A stretch of DNA of 64,000 nt from Terracoccus sp. 273MFTsu3.1 (GCF_000383675.1 NZ_KB911820.1:186001-250000); one strand, 5' to 3'. Shown: positions 12,689 through 21,867, counted from the first letter of the stretch. A program made the numbers and translations. The notes: generated from the sequence alone by a model not told the origin.

Positions 12689-13195
12689 GTGATCACGATC
12701 AACGTCGGGGGCCGCGAGTACGACTCGTGGGAGGCGCTGCCCGAGGACGTGCGGGCCCAGCTCCTCGCAGCCGGTGTCGACCCGGGACCGGACGGACGCC
12801 TCGACTCCCTCGACCTCGCGCGTGCTGGTGGCGCGCTCACGCGCCGGACCGTGGTCACCGGCCCCGACGGCGCGCCCCTGCCGCCCGTGGTCGCCCAGGT
12901 GCTCACCTCGATCGCGGACGCCGTCGGCTCGGCGCTGCGTGGCGACGGCGAGCAGATCGCGCCGGGAGCCGGAACACGGCCGATGGCCGAGCGTGAGACA
13001 GCACCGGCACCACCGGCGGGCCTCCCTGTCGTGGAGCGGCCGGCGGTCGAGGCCGACACCGAGGACGCCCAGGACGACGACGCCTCGGCGCCGGCGGGAT
13101 CCCGGCGCGTGCCGCGGGTCCTGGCCTGGGTCGTCATCGCCGGCACCGTGCTGCTCGTCGCCACCGTCGTCGTCATCGGCCTGTCCGGGGTCTGA
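12689..13195 (+). CDS. Small tail-anchored membrane protein, function unknown
   Basis: A 168-residue protein read from GTG 12689. The first 30 residues (ITINVGGREYDSWEALPEDV) form a compact, probably structured region. A variable Ala/Pro/Glu-rich middle follows, and a single C-terminal membrane segment (about 143-165, RVLAWVVIAGTVLLVATVVV) ends the chain, giving a cytoplasmic tail-anchored topology. TACAGT at 12676-12681 is a good -10 hexamer placed so that transcription would start at or next to the GTG, and no Shine-Dalgarno is visible; a leaderless start is likely. It is divergent from the M4 protease gene. I do not recognise the family. Confidence 0.65.
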   Translation: MITINVGGREYDSWEALPEDVRAQLLAAGVDPGPDGRLDSLDLARAGGALTRRTVVTGPDGAPLPPVVAQVLTSIADAVGSALRGDGEQIAPGAGTRPMAERETAPAPPAGLPVVERPAVEADTEDAQDDDASAPAGSRRVPRVLAWVVIAGTVLLVATVVVIGLSGV

Positions 13196-13223
13196 GTCCC
13201 GGCCGATCCGTGCGCGCGGCCGC

Positions 13224-13811
13224 TCAGCCGTAGGTGTCGCGCGGTCCTCGCGAGTCGGGGGAGCGCCGCATGCCGCGGTTCCACGACGGCGCGCTCGGCC
13301 CGACGACCTTGAGCTCGCTCACCGCGCCGGCCCCGATCTCCTCGTCGATCCGGGCGAGCAGCGACGAGGCGAGCAGGCGCATCTGCGTGGCCCACGCCGT
13401 CGAGTCGGCGCGCACCGTGAGGATGCCGTCGACGAAGGTGAGCGGCTCGACGTGTCCGGCGATGTCGGGCCCCACGATCTCGGGCCAGCGGCCCATGACC
13501 GAGCCGACCGCGACGTCGACCTTCCAGCCGCGGTCGAGCAGCAGCCGGTCGAGCTGGTCACCGAGCAGGGCCGGGTCGCGCCCGTCACGGGCCGAGCCGG
13601 ACAGCACGGGCGCGTCGCCGATCGGGCGGCGGCGCCGCTTCGGCTTCATCCCCGGCCGCAGACCCTTCTCGGCCGCGCCGGCCCGAGCCCGCGCCAGGGC
13701 CGAGGCCGCCGCATCGGCGATCCGGGTGTCCTCGTCGGTCGGCTCGGGAGCGTCCTCGACGGCACCGGCCGCCGACTCGGGGGGCTCGTGTGCGGACGCG
13801 TCGTCACTCAT
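13224..13811 (-). CDS. dciA: DciA-type DUF721 protein (helicase-loading family)
   Basis: A 195-residue protein with the DUF721/DciA domain at about residues 80-180 ([33 protein letters not shown] split over the core, then [13 protein letters not shown]). A charged N-terminal tail (1-75) includes KPKRRRR. DciA is the bacterial replicative-helicase operator that helps load DnaB in lineages without DnaC or DnaI. The gene overlaps the recF stop by eight bases, the usual recF-dciA arrangement in actinobacteria. In most relatives gyrB follows directly; here a 6-kb accessory island separates them. The helicase-loading role is from family knowledge. Confidence 0.9.
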   Translation of the reverse strand: MSDDASAHEPPESAAGAVEDAPEPTDEDTRIADAAASALARARAGAAEKGLRPGMKPKRRRRPIGDAPVLSGSARDGRDPALLGDQLDRLLLDRGWKVDVAVGSVMGRWPEIVGPDIAGHVEPLTFVDGILTVRADSTAWATQMRLLASSLLARIDEEIGAGAVSELKVVGPSAPSWNRGMRRSPDSRGPRDTYG

Positions 13812-15189
13812 CGTCGTCCTCCATCGCCTGCTCCTCGACCGACTCGTCGCTGCCGGGCTCGGCCGGAGCGGCCTGCCGTGGCTCGCGCACGGACGCGTCG
13901 CCGGCGGCCTCGGCCGGGACCGCGTGCAGCGGCTCGCTCACGGACGCGCTCGGGGACACGCCCGGTGACCCGCTCGGGGACACGGCGGCCTGCACCTGGC
14001 CGAGCACGACGGCATACGTCGTGCCGTTCTCGCGGAGCACGTCGGGCACGTCGGCCCCGACGGCGGCGGTGATGAGCACCTGCTCGCAGTCGGCGACGAG
14101 GGCCGCGAGCCGCTCGCGCCGGCCTGAGTCGAGCTCGGCGAAGACGTCGTCGAGCACGAGCACCGGGTCGTCGCCGAGGTCGCGCCGCAGGAGGCGGTAT
14201 GCCGCGAGCTTGAGTCCCAGCGCGAAGCTCCACGACTCACCGTGGCTGGCGTAGCCCTTCGCGGGCAGCTCGCCGAGCGAGAGGACGAGGTCGTCACGGT
14301 GCGGTCCGACGAGGGAGATGCCCCGTTCGATCTCGCTGGAGCGCACCTGCTCGAGCGTCTCGAGCATCCCGGTCCGCAGCTCCTCGATCTCGGGGACCTC
14401 ACCGGCCGCGAGCCGCTTGGCCAGGTCCTCGTGGAGGGAGCTCCGGTAGGTGGCGCGGGCGTTCGACGAGGCCGCGCTCACCGCGTCGTAGCACTCGGAG
14501 AGGTCGGGCACGAGGTCGCGCAGCAGCCGCAGCCGCGCGTAGAGCAGCTGGGCCCCGACCGAGGCGAGGTGGTCGTTCCACACGTCGAGGGTGTGCAGGG
14601 CCGCCTCGCGCGCCTCGTCGAGCGGCTGGTCGCCGTCGCGCGACGGGCGGGGCGGGCGACGGGCGCCCTTGCGGAGCACCGGCGCCGCCGACTTGAGCAG
14701 GGCGTTGCGCTGCTTGAGGATCTTGTCGTAGTCGGATCGGACCCCCGACCACCGTGGCTGTCGCTGCACGAGCAGCTCGTCGAGGAAGCGTCGTCGCTCC
14801 GACGGGTCGCCCTTGACGAGGGCGAGGTCCTCCGGCGCGAAGAGCACCGTGCGCACCGTACCGAGCACGTCGCGCGGTCGCGCGACGGGGGAGCGCCCGA
14901 GGCGGGCCCGGTTGGCGCGACCCGGCGTGATCTCGAGCTCGACCATCGTCTCGCGGTCGTCGCGGACGATGGCTCCACGCACGATCGCCTGGGCCGCGCC
15001 GAACCGCACGAGCGGCTGGTCGGTCGCCACCCGGTGCGACCCGAGCGTCGCGAGGTAGCCGACCGCCTCGACGAGGTTCGTCTTGCCCTGGCCGTTGAGA
15101 CCCACGAGCGTGGTGACGCCCGGGGTCAGCGCCAGCTCGGCGCTCGGGTAGCTGCGGAAGTCCTTGAGGGTCAGGTGACGGACGTGCAA
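13804..15189 (-). CDS. recF: DNA replication and repair protein RecF
   Basis: RecF is an SMC-like ATPase that helps load RecA at single-strand gaps. The 461-residue product has Walker [10 protein letters not shown] at 30-38, an ABC-type signature near [17 protein letters not shown], and Walker [13 protein letters not shown]. It exceeds the usual 360-400 residues because of a C-terminal extension of about 70 residues rich in Ser, Pro and Glu ([17 protein letters not shown]), ending EDDDE. That tail is low-complexity and probably disordered. It lies between gnd and dciA on the same strand, as in many actinobacteria. Confidence 0.96.
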   Translation of the reverse strand: MHVRHLTLKDFRSYPSAELALTPGVTTLVGLNGQGKTNLVEAVGYLATLGSHRVATDQPLVRFGAAQAIVRGAIVRDDRETMVELEITPGRANRARLGRSPVARPRDVLGTVRTVLFAPEDLALVKGDPSERRRFLDELLVQRQPRWSGVRSDYDKILKQRNALLKSAAPVLRKGARRPPRPSRDGDQPLDEAREAALHTLDVWNDHLASVGAQLLYARLRLLRDLVPDLSECYDAVSAASSNARATYRSSLHEDLAKRLAAGEVPEIEELRTGMLETLEQVRSSEIERGISLVGPHRDDLVLSLGELPAKGYASHGESWSFALGLKLAAYRLLRRDLGDDPVLVLDDVFAELDSGRRERLAALVADCEQVLITAAVGADVPDVLRENGTTYAVVLGQVQAAVSPSGSPGVSPSASVSEPLHAVPAEAAGDASVREPRQAAPAEPGSDESVEEQAMEDDDE

Positions 15190-15208
15190 GGAGGGTGCGG
15201 CGCTCTGC

Positions 15209-16357
15209 TCAGGCCTTCGTGGCGGTCTTCTTGGCGGTCTTCTTCGCCGCGCGCTTCTGGCCGCGTGCGGAGTCGGCCATGTCGGTGGCCGTCGTCGCCG
15301 TCGCCCGACCCGAGGAGGCGGCCTTCTTCGCGGCGCCGACGTTGGCCTGCGACGCCGTCGCGGACGCGCGCTTGCTCGCCTGCTTCGTCGCGGAGCGACG
15401 CGAGGCGCCCTTCTTCGCCGCGGCCTTCTTGGCCGGGGCCGCCGGCACGTCGCCCTGGCGCAGCTTCTCGCCCTCGGCGATCGTCATGACCTGGTGCCCG
15501 CCGAACTGGCCACGCAGCGCCGCGACGGCCTGCATCGTCGGCGAGCTCGACTGGCGCGAGGCGAAGCGCGCGAAGAGCGATGCCGAGATGACCGGCATCG
15601 GCACGGAGAGGGCGATGGCCTCTTCGACGGTCCAGCGCCCCTCACCCGAGTCGTTGGTGTAGTCGGACACGTCGTCGAGGTGGGGGTTCTCCTCGAGCGC
15701 GTCGACCATGAGGTCGAGCAGCCAGGACCGCACGACGGTGCCGCGGCTCCACGCCTTGAAGGCTCCGGGGACGTCGGTGACGATGTCCTTCTTCTCGAGC
15801 AGCTCGTAGCCCTCGGCGTAGGCAGCCATGAGGCCGTACTCGATGCCGTTGTGGACCATCTTCGTGTAGTGCCCGGCGCCGACCTTCCCGGCGTGGACGA
15901 AGCCCTCCTCGCGGGGGCCCTCCGGCCGCAGCGCGTCGAAGATCGGCATCGCCCGGGTGACCCACTTCTTGTCACCACCGCACATGAGGCCGTAGCCGTT
16001 CTCGAGACCCCAGATGCCACCGCTGACGCCACAGTCGACGTAGCCGATCTTCTTCTCGCCGAGCAGCTTGGCGTTCTCGAAGTCGTCGGTGAAGCGCGAG
16101 TTGCCGCCGTCGATGACGAGGTCGCCCGGCTCGAGCAGGTCGGCGAGCTTGGCGACGGTCTCACGGGTCGGGTCGCCGGCCGGCACCATGACCCACACGA
16201 CGCGCGGAGCCTCGAGAGCCTTGACGAGTGCCGGCAGCGTCCGCACGTCCGCGACGTCGGGGTTGCGGTCGAAGCCGATGACCTCGTGGCCCGCGCGACG
16301 CAACCGCTCGCGCATGTTGCCGCCCATCTTGCCGAGACCGATGAGACCGAGCTGCAT
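15209..16357 (-). CDS. gnd: 6-phosphogluconate dehydrogenase (short, GntZ type) with histone-H1-like tail
   Basis: It oxidises 6-phosphogluconate to ribulose 5-phosphate and CO2 in the pentose phosphate pathway. The Rossmann motif [12 protein letters not shown] opens the protein. The substrate and catalytic segment is [14 protein letters not shown] (Lys166, His169, Asn170), and the helical domain ends near residue 302. This is the short bacterial form of about 300 residues. Uniquely, about 80 further residues (303-382) are a Lys/Ala-rich repeat ([31 protein letters not shown]) with some 14 lysines and 6 arginines, like histone H1 or actinobacterial HupB tails. ATG 16357 begins the conserved MQLGLIG; the longer frame upstream is not coding. 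Confidence 0.93.
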   Translation of the reverse strand: MQLGLIGLGKMGGNMRERLRRAGHEVIGFDRNPDVADVRTLPALVKALEAPRVVWVMVPAGDPTRETVAKLADLLEPGDLVIDGGNSRFTDDFENAKLLGEKKIGYVDCGVSGGIWGLENGYGLMCGGDKKWVTRAMPIFDALRPEGPREEGFVHAGKVGAGHYTKMVHNGIEYGLMAAYAEGYELLEKKDIVTDVPGAFKAWSRGTVVRSWLLDLMVDALEENPHLDDVSDYTNDSGEGRWTVEEAIALSVPMPVISASLFARFASRQSSSPTMQAVAALRGQFGGHQVMTIAEGEKLRQGDVPAAPAKKAAAKKGASRRSATKQASKRASATASQANVGAAKKAASSGRATATTATDMADSARGQKRAAKKTAKKTATKA

Positions 16358-16493
16358 GTCGCGAGCCTTTCTGCGGGGGAGTCTGCGGGAAGCGTGCGGG
16401 CGGAGCGGGTGGCGCGGTTCGAGGCTACGCCTGCCCGGCGGCATACGGCACCGGGTGCCCGAGCGCGCCGAACGCGCGGTCGGGAGGTCGGTG

Positions 16494-17621
16494 TCAGCTG
16501 GCGAAGCGGACCGGCATGAGGACGTAGCGGTAGCTGGTGTCGGGCTCGGAGTCGGCCTCCGCCTGTCCGGTCAGCACCGCCGGGCGGCTCGGCTGGGTGA
16601 ACGAGAGCCGGCTCCAGGCGGTGCCGACGGCGTGCAGGCCGTCGAGGAGGAACTGCGGGTTGAACGCGATCTGGATCTCGGGGCCGTTGAGCGTCGCCTC
16701 GACGGCCTCCGAGGCCTGGGCGTCGTCGCCGGTGCCGGCCTCGATGGCGACCTGGCCGTCGGTGAACTTCAGCAGCACGGGGGTGTTGCGCTCGGCGACG
16801 AGGGCGACGCGCTTGACGGCCTCCTCCAGCGCCGCTGTCTCGACGACCGCCTCGGTGTCGACCGACGTCGGGAAGATCGAGGTGACCTTGGGGTACTCGC
16901 CGTCGAGCAGGCGCGTCGTCGCACGACGCTGGCCGGCCTCGAAGCCGATGAGGCCGTCGCCACCCTGACCGAGCGCGAGCTCGACGGAGCCGGACGCACC
17001 GAGCGCCCGGGCCGTGTCGGAGAGCTGGCGAGCCGGGATGAGCGCGACGTGGCTCGCGTCGGTGGCCGACGGGCTCCACGACAGCTCGCGCATCGCGAGG
17101 CGGTAGCGGTCGGTCGCGAGGAGGGTCACCTTGTCGCCGTCGATCTCCATCCGCACGCCCGTGAGGATCGGCAGGGTGTCGCCCTTGTCGGCGGCGATCG
17201 AGACCTGGGCGACCGCCTGGGTGAAGACGTCGCCGGCTATGGTGCCGCTCGTCTCGGGCGAGAGCGGCAGGGTCGGGTAGTCGGCGACCGGCATCTCGCG
17301 GAGCGCGAAGCGGGACGAGCCGCAGGCCACGTTGACCTTGCTGCCGTCGGTGCTGACGTCGATCGGCTTGTTGGGCAGGTTGCGCGAGATGTCGGCGAGC
17401 AGGCGGCCGAGCACGAGCACCTGCCCGGCCTCCGCGACGTCGGCCGGCACGGTGATGCGCGCGGACACCTCGTAGTCGAAGGCGGACAGCGTCAGCGTGC
17501 CGTCCTCGTTCGCGTCGACGAGCACGCCAGCGAGCACAGGAACCGGCGGGCGCGCCGGGAGCCCACGGGCCACCCAGGTCACGGCCTCGGCCAGGACGTC
17601 TCGCTCAACCCGAAACTTCAC
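16494..17621 (-). CDS. dnaN: DNA polymerase III sliding clamp (beta subunit)
   Basis: The clamp tethers polymerase to DNA. The 375-residue product starts with GTG 17621 (MKFRVERDVLAEAVTWVARG), contains the three repeated clamp domains and ends with the typical MPVRFAS. Internal landmarks are DRYRLAMRELSW and LLDGEYPKV. It is transcribed away from the putative origin on the minus strand, and is followed after a 136-bp gap (which includes a GGCATAC copy at 16440-16446) by gnd. Confidence 0.97.
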   Translation of the reverse strand: MKFRVERDVLAEAVTWVARGLPARPPVPVLAGVLVDANEDGTLTLSAFDYEVSARITVPADVAEAGQVLVLGRLLADISRNLPNKPIDVSTDGSKVNVACGSSRFALREMPVADYPTLPLSPETSGTIAGDVFTQAVAQVSIAADKGDTLPILTGVRMEIDGDKVTLLATDRYRLAMRELSWSPSATDASHVALIPARQLSDTARALGASGSVELALGQGGDGLIGFEAGQRRATTRLLDGEYPKVTSIFPTSVDTEAVVETAALEEAVKRVALVAERNTPVLLKFTDGQVAIEAGTGDDAQASEAVEATLNGPEIQIAFNPQFLLDGLHAVGTAWSRLSFTQPSRPAVLTGQAEADSEPDTSYRYVLMPVRFAS

Positions 17622-18280
17622 GGTGCACTCACTTCGACGGGGAAGGACATTGGGGCTCAGACACTAGTGCCTGCCGGTGACTGGCACCACAGACACTCCC
17701 CGAATCGCCGGAGCGGCGAAATCACACGATTCCCCGTCGGGTCCGTGGACCCTCCCGAGCCGGCCCTGGGCGTCCGGTCGGACCCTCGTTGTCGAGGCTC
17801 CCCTCTATGACTGGGATCTCGTCATAGTCATAGGTGCTGTGGATGCTGTGGACAACCCGCGTCGGCGCAGGTCAGCCCGCCGATGGGGGTGTGCACGGCG
17901 TGTGGGGTCGGGCCGGAGCCGACGGCCCCGCCCTGTGGACGGATCCCGGCCGTGCACATCGTCCTCACAGGCAGCCTGTGGGTTGTCCGCAGGTTTGCGA
18001 GCGTCGTCCACACGTTTCCACAGAGGCGTGTGGAAGAGCGATCGGGATATGTCCGATTTGAAATGATTGATGACTAGTCACCTGTGCACGATCCGGCCCC
18101 CTGCTTCCACAGAGTTGTCCACAGGCGGTGGACAACTCTCGCGGTCCCCGGTCTCGTCGCGTCTACGGGCCTCGGGTAACGGGGAGGTCACGCTGTGCAC
18201 ACAGGTGTGGACAAACCTGTGGACGGATGTGGACGTATGCCGCGAGCCCGGGCGGGTGCAGCCGTCCCCGAAGCGGCCGA
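17622..18280. other. Probable chromosomal replication origin (oriC)
   Basis: A 659-bp noncoding region upstream of dnaN. It has perfect DnaA boxes (TTGTCCACA or reverse) at 17847-17855, 18115-18123 and 18206-18214, and 8/9 matches at 17983-17991, 18004-18012 and 18127-18135. At least six 7/9 matches lie at 17838, 17934, 18029, 18194, 18218 and 18228. Two boxes form an 11-bp inverted repeat, GAGTTGTCCAC (18112-18122) and GTGGACAACTC (18128-18138). The stretch at about 18045-18080 (GATTTGAAATGATTGATGAC inside it) is the most AT-rich here and could be the unwinding element. dnaN, recF and gyrBA run away from it. Confidence 0.85.
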
Positions 18281-19054
18281 CTAGTCACCGACCGGTGCGA
18301 TGACGCAGCGTCGTGACGCCGCGAGAAGACACTCGAAGAGGGCCTCGCCGTCCGGCACCGGCCCGAGCTGGGCGAAGATCTCGCTCGTCACGGCGCCGAG
18401 CAGCAGGGTCCACGCGGCCAGACCCTGGGTCAGGTCGACGGCGTCCAGTCGTGTCGCGGCGAACATCGGTGACTCGAGCATCGCGCCGACACCGGTCTCG
18501 GCGCGCGCCGGCACCAGGCCCAGCCATCGGGGGTCGGCGAGGCGGCCCGCTGCTCTGACGTCGTCGAGCAGGGCGACGAGCAGGACGAGGACGGCGGTGC
18601 CCGGCTCCTCGGTGCGCTCGGACGGGGCCTCGTAGTCTGGGACCGGGGAGCCGTAGATGAGCGCGAAGTCGTGCGGCCGGTTGATCGCCCACGCTCGCAG
18701 GGCGCGGCCGACGGAGTCCCATCGTGCCTCGAGGTCGTCGGGCGGGACCGTGTCGTGGGCGCTGCGGACGGCGGCGGCGAGTGACCAGTACGAGTCGACG
18801 ATGAGGCGGGTGAGCAGCTCGTCGCGACTCTCGACGTAGCGGTAGATCCCGGACGAGACCATGCCGAGGTCGCGGGCGACGGCGCGCAGGCTGAGTGCGG
18901 CGGCCCCGTCGGTGGCCAGGTGCTCGCGGGCCACGCGGAGGATGTCGGCCTCGACGGCGAGCCGGTTGCGGGCGCGCTTGCCCAGCTGGGCGGCAGGCGT
19001 GTCGGCTGGTGCGTCGGCGGGTGCGCCGGTGGATGTGGGGTCGAGCGGGTCCAT
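18281..19054 (-). CDS. TetR-family transcriptional repressor
   Basis: A 257-residue regulator. After a Pro/Ala-rich leader of about 25 residues, the TetR helix-turn-helix occupies about 30-80 (ILRVAREHLATDGAAALSLR, then GMVSSGIYRYVESRDELLTR). The rest is a helical ligand-binding domain resembling the TetR_C WHG type (ARWDSVGRALRAWAINRPHD). I prefer ATG 19054, which has GGCAGG upstream, over GTG 19072. It is divergent from an SDR/epimerase gene, and the shared gap carries two copies of a GTGAGC-N3-GCTC(A/T) operator, so it probably represses both. The inducer is unknown. The pair interrupts the usual dnaA-dnaN neighbourhood. Confidence 0.88.
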   Translation of the reverse strand: MDPLDPTSTGAPADAPADTPAAQLGKRARNRLAVEADILRVAREHLATDGAAALSLRAVARDLGMVSSGIYRYVESRDELLTRLIVDSYWSLAAAVRSAHDTVPPDDLEARWDSVGRALRAWAINRPHDFALIYGSPVPDYEAPSERTEEPGTAVLVLLVALLDDVRAAGRLADPRWLGLVPARAETGVGAMLESPMFAATRLDAVDLTQGLAAWTLLLGAVTSEIFAQLGPVPDGEALFECLLAASRRCVIAPVGD

Positions 19055-19085
19055 GGACCGAGCCTGCCACACAAGGCGAAAAAAT

Positions 19086-19148
19086 GTGAGCGGTGCTCTT
19101 GCTTTCGTCGGGCTCTACTGCCACCATCGAAATGTGAGCAGTGCTCAC
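19086..19148. promoter_or_regulatory. Two probable TetR operators
   Basis: GTGAGCAGTGCTCAC (19134-19148) is a perfect palindrome around a central G. A second, imperfect copy, GTGAGCGGTGCTCTT, lies at 19086-19100, 48 bases away. Both are in the short gap between the divergent tetR and epimerase starts, one near each, which suits co-repression of both genes. Binding is inferred. Confidence 0.65.
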
Positions 19149-19172
19149 GCCACGAACTCGAAGGAGCAGACC

Positions 19173-20168
19173 ATGACGCACCACCTCGTCCTCGGCGCCG
19201 GCGGCGTCGGCCGCTCGACGACCGCCGCACTCGTCGCGCTCGGTCACACCGTGACCCTCGCGTCCCGCTCGGGTCGGGTCGACGAACGGCCCTGGCAGGA
19301 CGCCCACCCCGACGCGGTCGAGGTCGTCGCCGTCGACGCGGGCGACGCGTCCGCGCTGACGGGCCTGGCGCGCGGCGCCGCGAGCATCGTCAACGCCGTC
19401 AACCCGCCCAGCTACACGACCTGGGACACCGACTGGCCGCCGATCGCGGCGGCCACCCTCGCCGCTGCCGAGGAGTCCGGGGCGGGCCTCGTCATCATCG
19501 GCAACCTCTACGGCTACGGCGAGGTCGAGGCGCCCATGCACGAGGGCGACCCGATGCGGCCGTCCGGACACAAGGGCTGCATCCGTGCCGACATGTGGAC
19601 CGAGGCGCTGGCCCGCCACGAGGCCGGCCGCCTCCGCGTCACGGAGCTGCGCTCGAGCGACTACTTCGGACCGGGGACGACGCCGCGGACCAGCTACCTC
19701 AACGACGTCGTCATCGACGCGCTGCTCGCCGGCCGACCGCCCTTCGTGCCCGCCGGCCGCGCCGACGCGCCGCACTCGTGGACCTACGTCCCCGACGTCG
19801 GCCGGCTCGCAGCCCGGGTCGCCGCCGGCGACGATGGCTGGGGTCGGGCCTGGCACGTGCCGACGGCGCCTGCGCGCACGTTCGACGAGGCAGCGGGCGA
19901 CGTCGCTCGCGTCGCCGGCGTCAAGCAGCGGCGGGTACGCGTGCTGCCCCGGCCGCTCGGCACCGCGGCCGGAGCGGTCGTCCCCTTCATGCGCGAGCTG
20001 CGCGAGACCCGCCATCAGTTCGAGCGGCCGTTCGTCCTCGACTCCGAGCTCACCCAGCGCACGTTCGGGCTCGCGCCGACCCCGTGGGACGAGGCGCTGG
20101 CGACGACCGTCGCCGCCCGCCGCGCCGCGAAGGCCGCGAAGCCGGACCGCACGGGAGCCGCGGCCTGA
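19173..20168 (+). CDS. NAD(P)-dependent epimerase/dehydratase-like SDR protein
   Basis: A 331-residue extended short-chain dehydrogenase. It opens with the nucleotide-binding MTHHLVLGAGGVGRSTTAAL (GAGGVG), followed by NAVNPPSYTTW in the region usually binding the substrate and NLYGYG where the family has its active-site Tyr. A later FVPAGRADAPHSWTYVPDVG block matches atypical SDR proteins. AAGGAG lies six bases before the ATG. It is divergent from tetR and probably under its control. The substrate cannot be read from sequence; such TetR/SDR pairs often respond to small hydrophobic or oxidised compounds. The C-terminus is rich in Ala and Lys. Confidence 0.82.
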   Translation: MTHHLVLGAGGVGRSTTAALVALGHTVTLASRSGRVDERPWQDAHPDAVEVVAVDAGDASALTGLARGAASIVNAVNPPSYTTWDTDWPPIAAATLAAAEESGAGLVIIGNLYGYGEVEAPMHEGDPMRPSGHKGCIRADMWTEALARHEAGRLRVTELRSSDYFGPGTTPRTSYLNDVVIDALLAGRPPFVPAGRADAPHSWTYVPDVGRLAARVAAGDDGWGRAWHVPTAPARTFDEAAGDVARVAGVKQRRVRVLPRPLGTAAGAVVPFMRELRETRHQFERPFVLDSELTQRTFGLAPTPWDEALATTVAARRAAKAAKPDRTGAAA

Positions 20169-20174
20169 CGTCCA

Positions 20175-20206
20175 CGCGGCCCGACGGCATACGCCATCGG
20201 GCCGCG
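20175..20206. terminator. Bidirectional hairpin between epimerase gene and dnaA
   Basis: A perfect 10-bp stem, CGCGGCCCGA (20175-20184) with TCGGGCCGCG (20197-20206), lies between two convergent stop codons. Its loop is the GGCATAC motif (20186-20192, in the context CGGCATACGCCA). No U-tract follows on either strand. Confidence 0.6.
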
Positions 20207-20226
20207 TCAGCGGGCGTGCTCGGACG

Positions 20227-21867
20227 TCAGTGCGACTGCTGGCGAATGCGGTTGGTCAGCTCGGTGACCTGGTTGTAGATCGCGCGGCGCTCACCCATGA
20301 GCTCGCGAATCTTGCGGTCGGCGTGCATCACCGTCGTGTGGTCGCGGCCGCCGAAGTGCTGGCCGATCTTCGGCAGGCTGAGGTCGGTCATCTCGCGGCA
20401 CAGGTACATCGCGATCTGCCGAGCCGTCACGAGCTGGCGCGAGCGGCTCGAGCCGCAGAGGTCCTCGAGCGTCACGGCGTAGTAGGCGGCGGTCACCGCC
20501 ATGATCGTCGCGGCGGTCACCTGGTTGGGCGTCTCGTTGGGCAGCACGTCCTTGAGCACGATGACCGCGAGGGGCAGGTCGACCGCCTGTCGGTTGAGGT
20601 TGCTGAAGGCCGTGACGCGGATGAGCGCGCCCTCGAGCTCGCGGATGTTCGTGCTGAAGTTCGTCGCGATGTACTCGAGGACGTCGTCCGGCACCTTCAT
20701 CCGGTCCTGGATCGCCTTCTTGCGCAGGATCGCGATGCGGGTCTCGAGGTCAGGCGGCTGGACGTCGGTGAGCAGGCCCGACTCGAAGCGCGTGCGCATC
20801 CGGTCCTCGAAGCCCGACAGCTCACGCGGTGGCAGGTCACTCGTGATGACGATCTGCTTGTTCGCGTTGTGCAGCGTGTTGAAGGTGTGGAAGAACTCCT
20901 CCTGCGTCTGCAGCTTGCCCTGGAGGAACTGGATGTCGTCGATGAGGAGCACGTCGACGCTGCGGTAGCGGTTCTGGAACGCGCTCGCCTTGTCGTCGCG
21001 GATGCTGTTGATGAAGTCGTTGGTGAACTCCTCGGAGTTCACGTAGCGCACGCGGACGTTGGGGAACATCGTGCGGGCGTAGTGGCCGATCGCGTGCAGC
21101 AGGTGGGTCTTGCCCAGCCCGGACTCGCCGTAGACGAAGAGCGGGTTGTACGCCTTGGCCGGGGCCTCGGCCACCGCGACCGCGGCCGCGTGGGCGAAAC
21201 GGTTGCTCGCGCCGATGACGAACGTGTCGAAGGTGTACTTCGGGTTGAGCCGCGTGTCGCCCGGCGAGCTGGGCTCCGGGCGCTGCTGCAGACGCAGCGG
21301 CCCGCTCTCGCCCCCGCTCAGCGGGTCCGGACCGAGCTCCATCCGCGTCTGCGCCTCGTATGCCGGCTGGCGCGGCTCGTCGAGGTCGGCGCCGTTGAGC
21401 GCGGGTGCGCTCTCGGCCAGGTCGCGGAGCGGGTTGTGAGCGGCCTGGCCGTAGCCGCCGTTCTGGTGCCCGCCGATGACGCCGGAGCCGTTGCCGGACG
21501 TCGAGCCGGAGCCGCCGCCGACCGGGCCGTGGCCCTGACCGCCGCGCGAGCCGTCGTGGACCTGGCCGCTCGGCTCGTCGGCGATCATGCCGAGGTCGGG
21601 CTCGAGGCTCTCGTCGACCGACACGGCGAGCTGGACCGGGTGGCCGAGCTGGCTCGCGAGGGCCTCGTGGATCTGCTCACGGACCCGCTGCTCGAGGAAG
21701 TCCTTGGTGAACGTGTTGGGTGCGCGCACGAGCGCCGTCTGGTCGAGCACGCCGACGAGGCGGCACAGCCGGACGAAGGCGCGCTCCTGGTTCGACAGGC
21801 CCACCGAGTCGAGGGTGCCGAGCGTCTGCTGCCAGATCTGCGCGTAATCGACGCCTGTCTCGGCCAC
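20227..21867 (-). CDS. dnaA: Chromosomal replication initiator DnaA
   Basis: DnaA binds DnaA boxes and melts oriC. The 546-residue product has all four domains. Domain I spans about 1-85. A long Gly/Ser/Pro-rich domain II linker follows to about 215. Domain III is an AAA+ ATPase with Walker A GESGLGKTH near residue 245 and Walker B LLIDDIQFL. Domain IV has the DNA-binding motif GGRDHTTVMHADRKI. The start is GTG 21867, with an AGGTGGGA-type ribosome site. It points toward the putative oriC, as usual, but two extra genes lie between. DnaA boxes in its own upstream region suggest autoregulation. Confidence 0.97.
   Translation of the reverse strand: MAETGVDYAQIWQQTLGTLDSVGLSNQERAFVRLCRLVGVLDQTALVRAPNTFTKDFLEQRVREQIHEALASQLGHPVQLAVSVDESLEPDLGMIADEPSGQVHDGSRGGQGHGPVGGGSGSTSGNGSGVIGGHQNGGYGQAAHNPLRDLAESAPALNGADLDEPRQPAYEAQTRMELGPDPLSGGESGPLRLQQRPEPSSPGDTRLNPKYTFDTFVIGASNRFAHAAAVAVAEAPAKAYNPLFVYGESGLGKTHLLHAIGHYARTMFPNVRVRYVNSEEFTNDFINSIRDDKASAFQNRYRSVDVLLIDDIQFLQGKLQTQEEFFHTFNTLHNANKQIVITSDLPPRELSGFEDRMRTRFESGLLTDVQPPDLETRIAILRKKAIQDRMKVPDDVLEYIATNFSTNIRELEGALIRVTAFSNLNRQAVDLPLAVIVLKDVLPNETPNQVTAATIMAVTAAYYAVTLEDLCGSSRSRQLVTARQIAMYLCREMTDLSLPKIGQHFGGRDHTTVMHADRKIRELMGERRAIYNQVTELTNRIRQQSH

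Noticed and set aside
18281..20168. TetR/SDR pair as a mobile element insertion
   Set aside because: No transposase, terminal repeats or target duplication is visible at its borders, so only an unusual gene order can be claimed.
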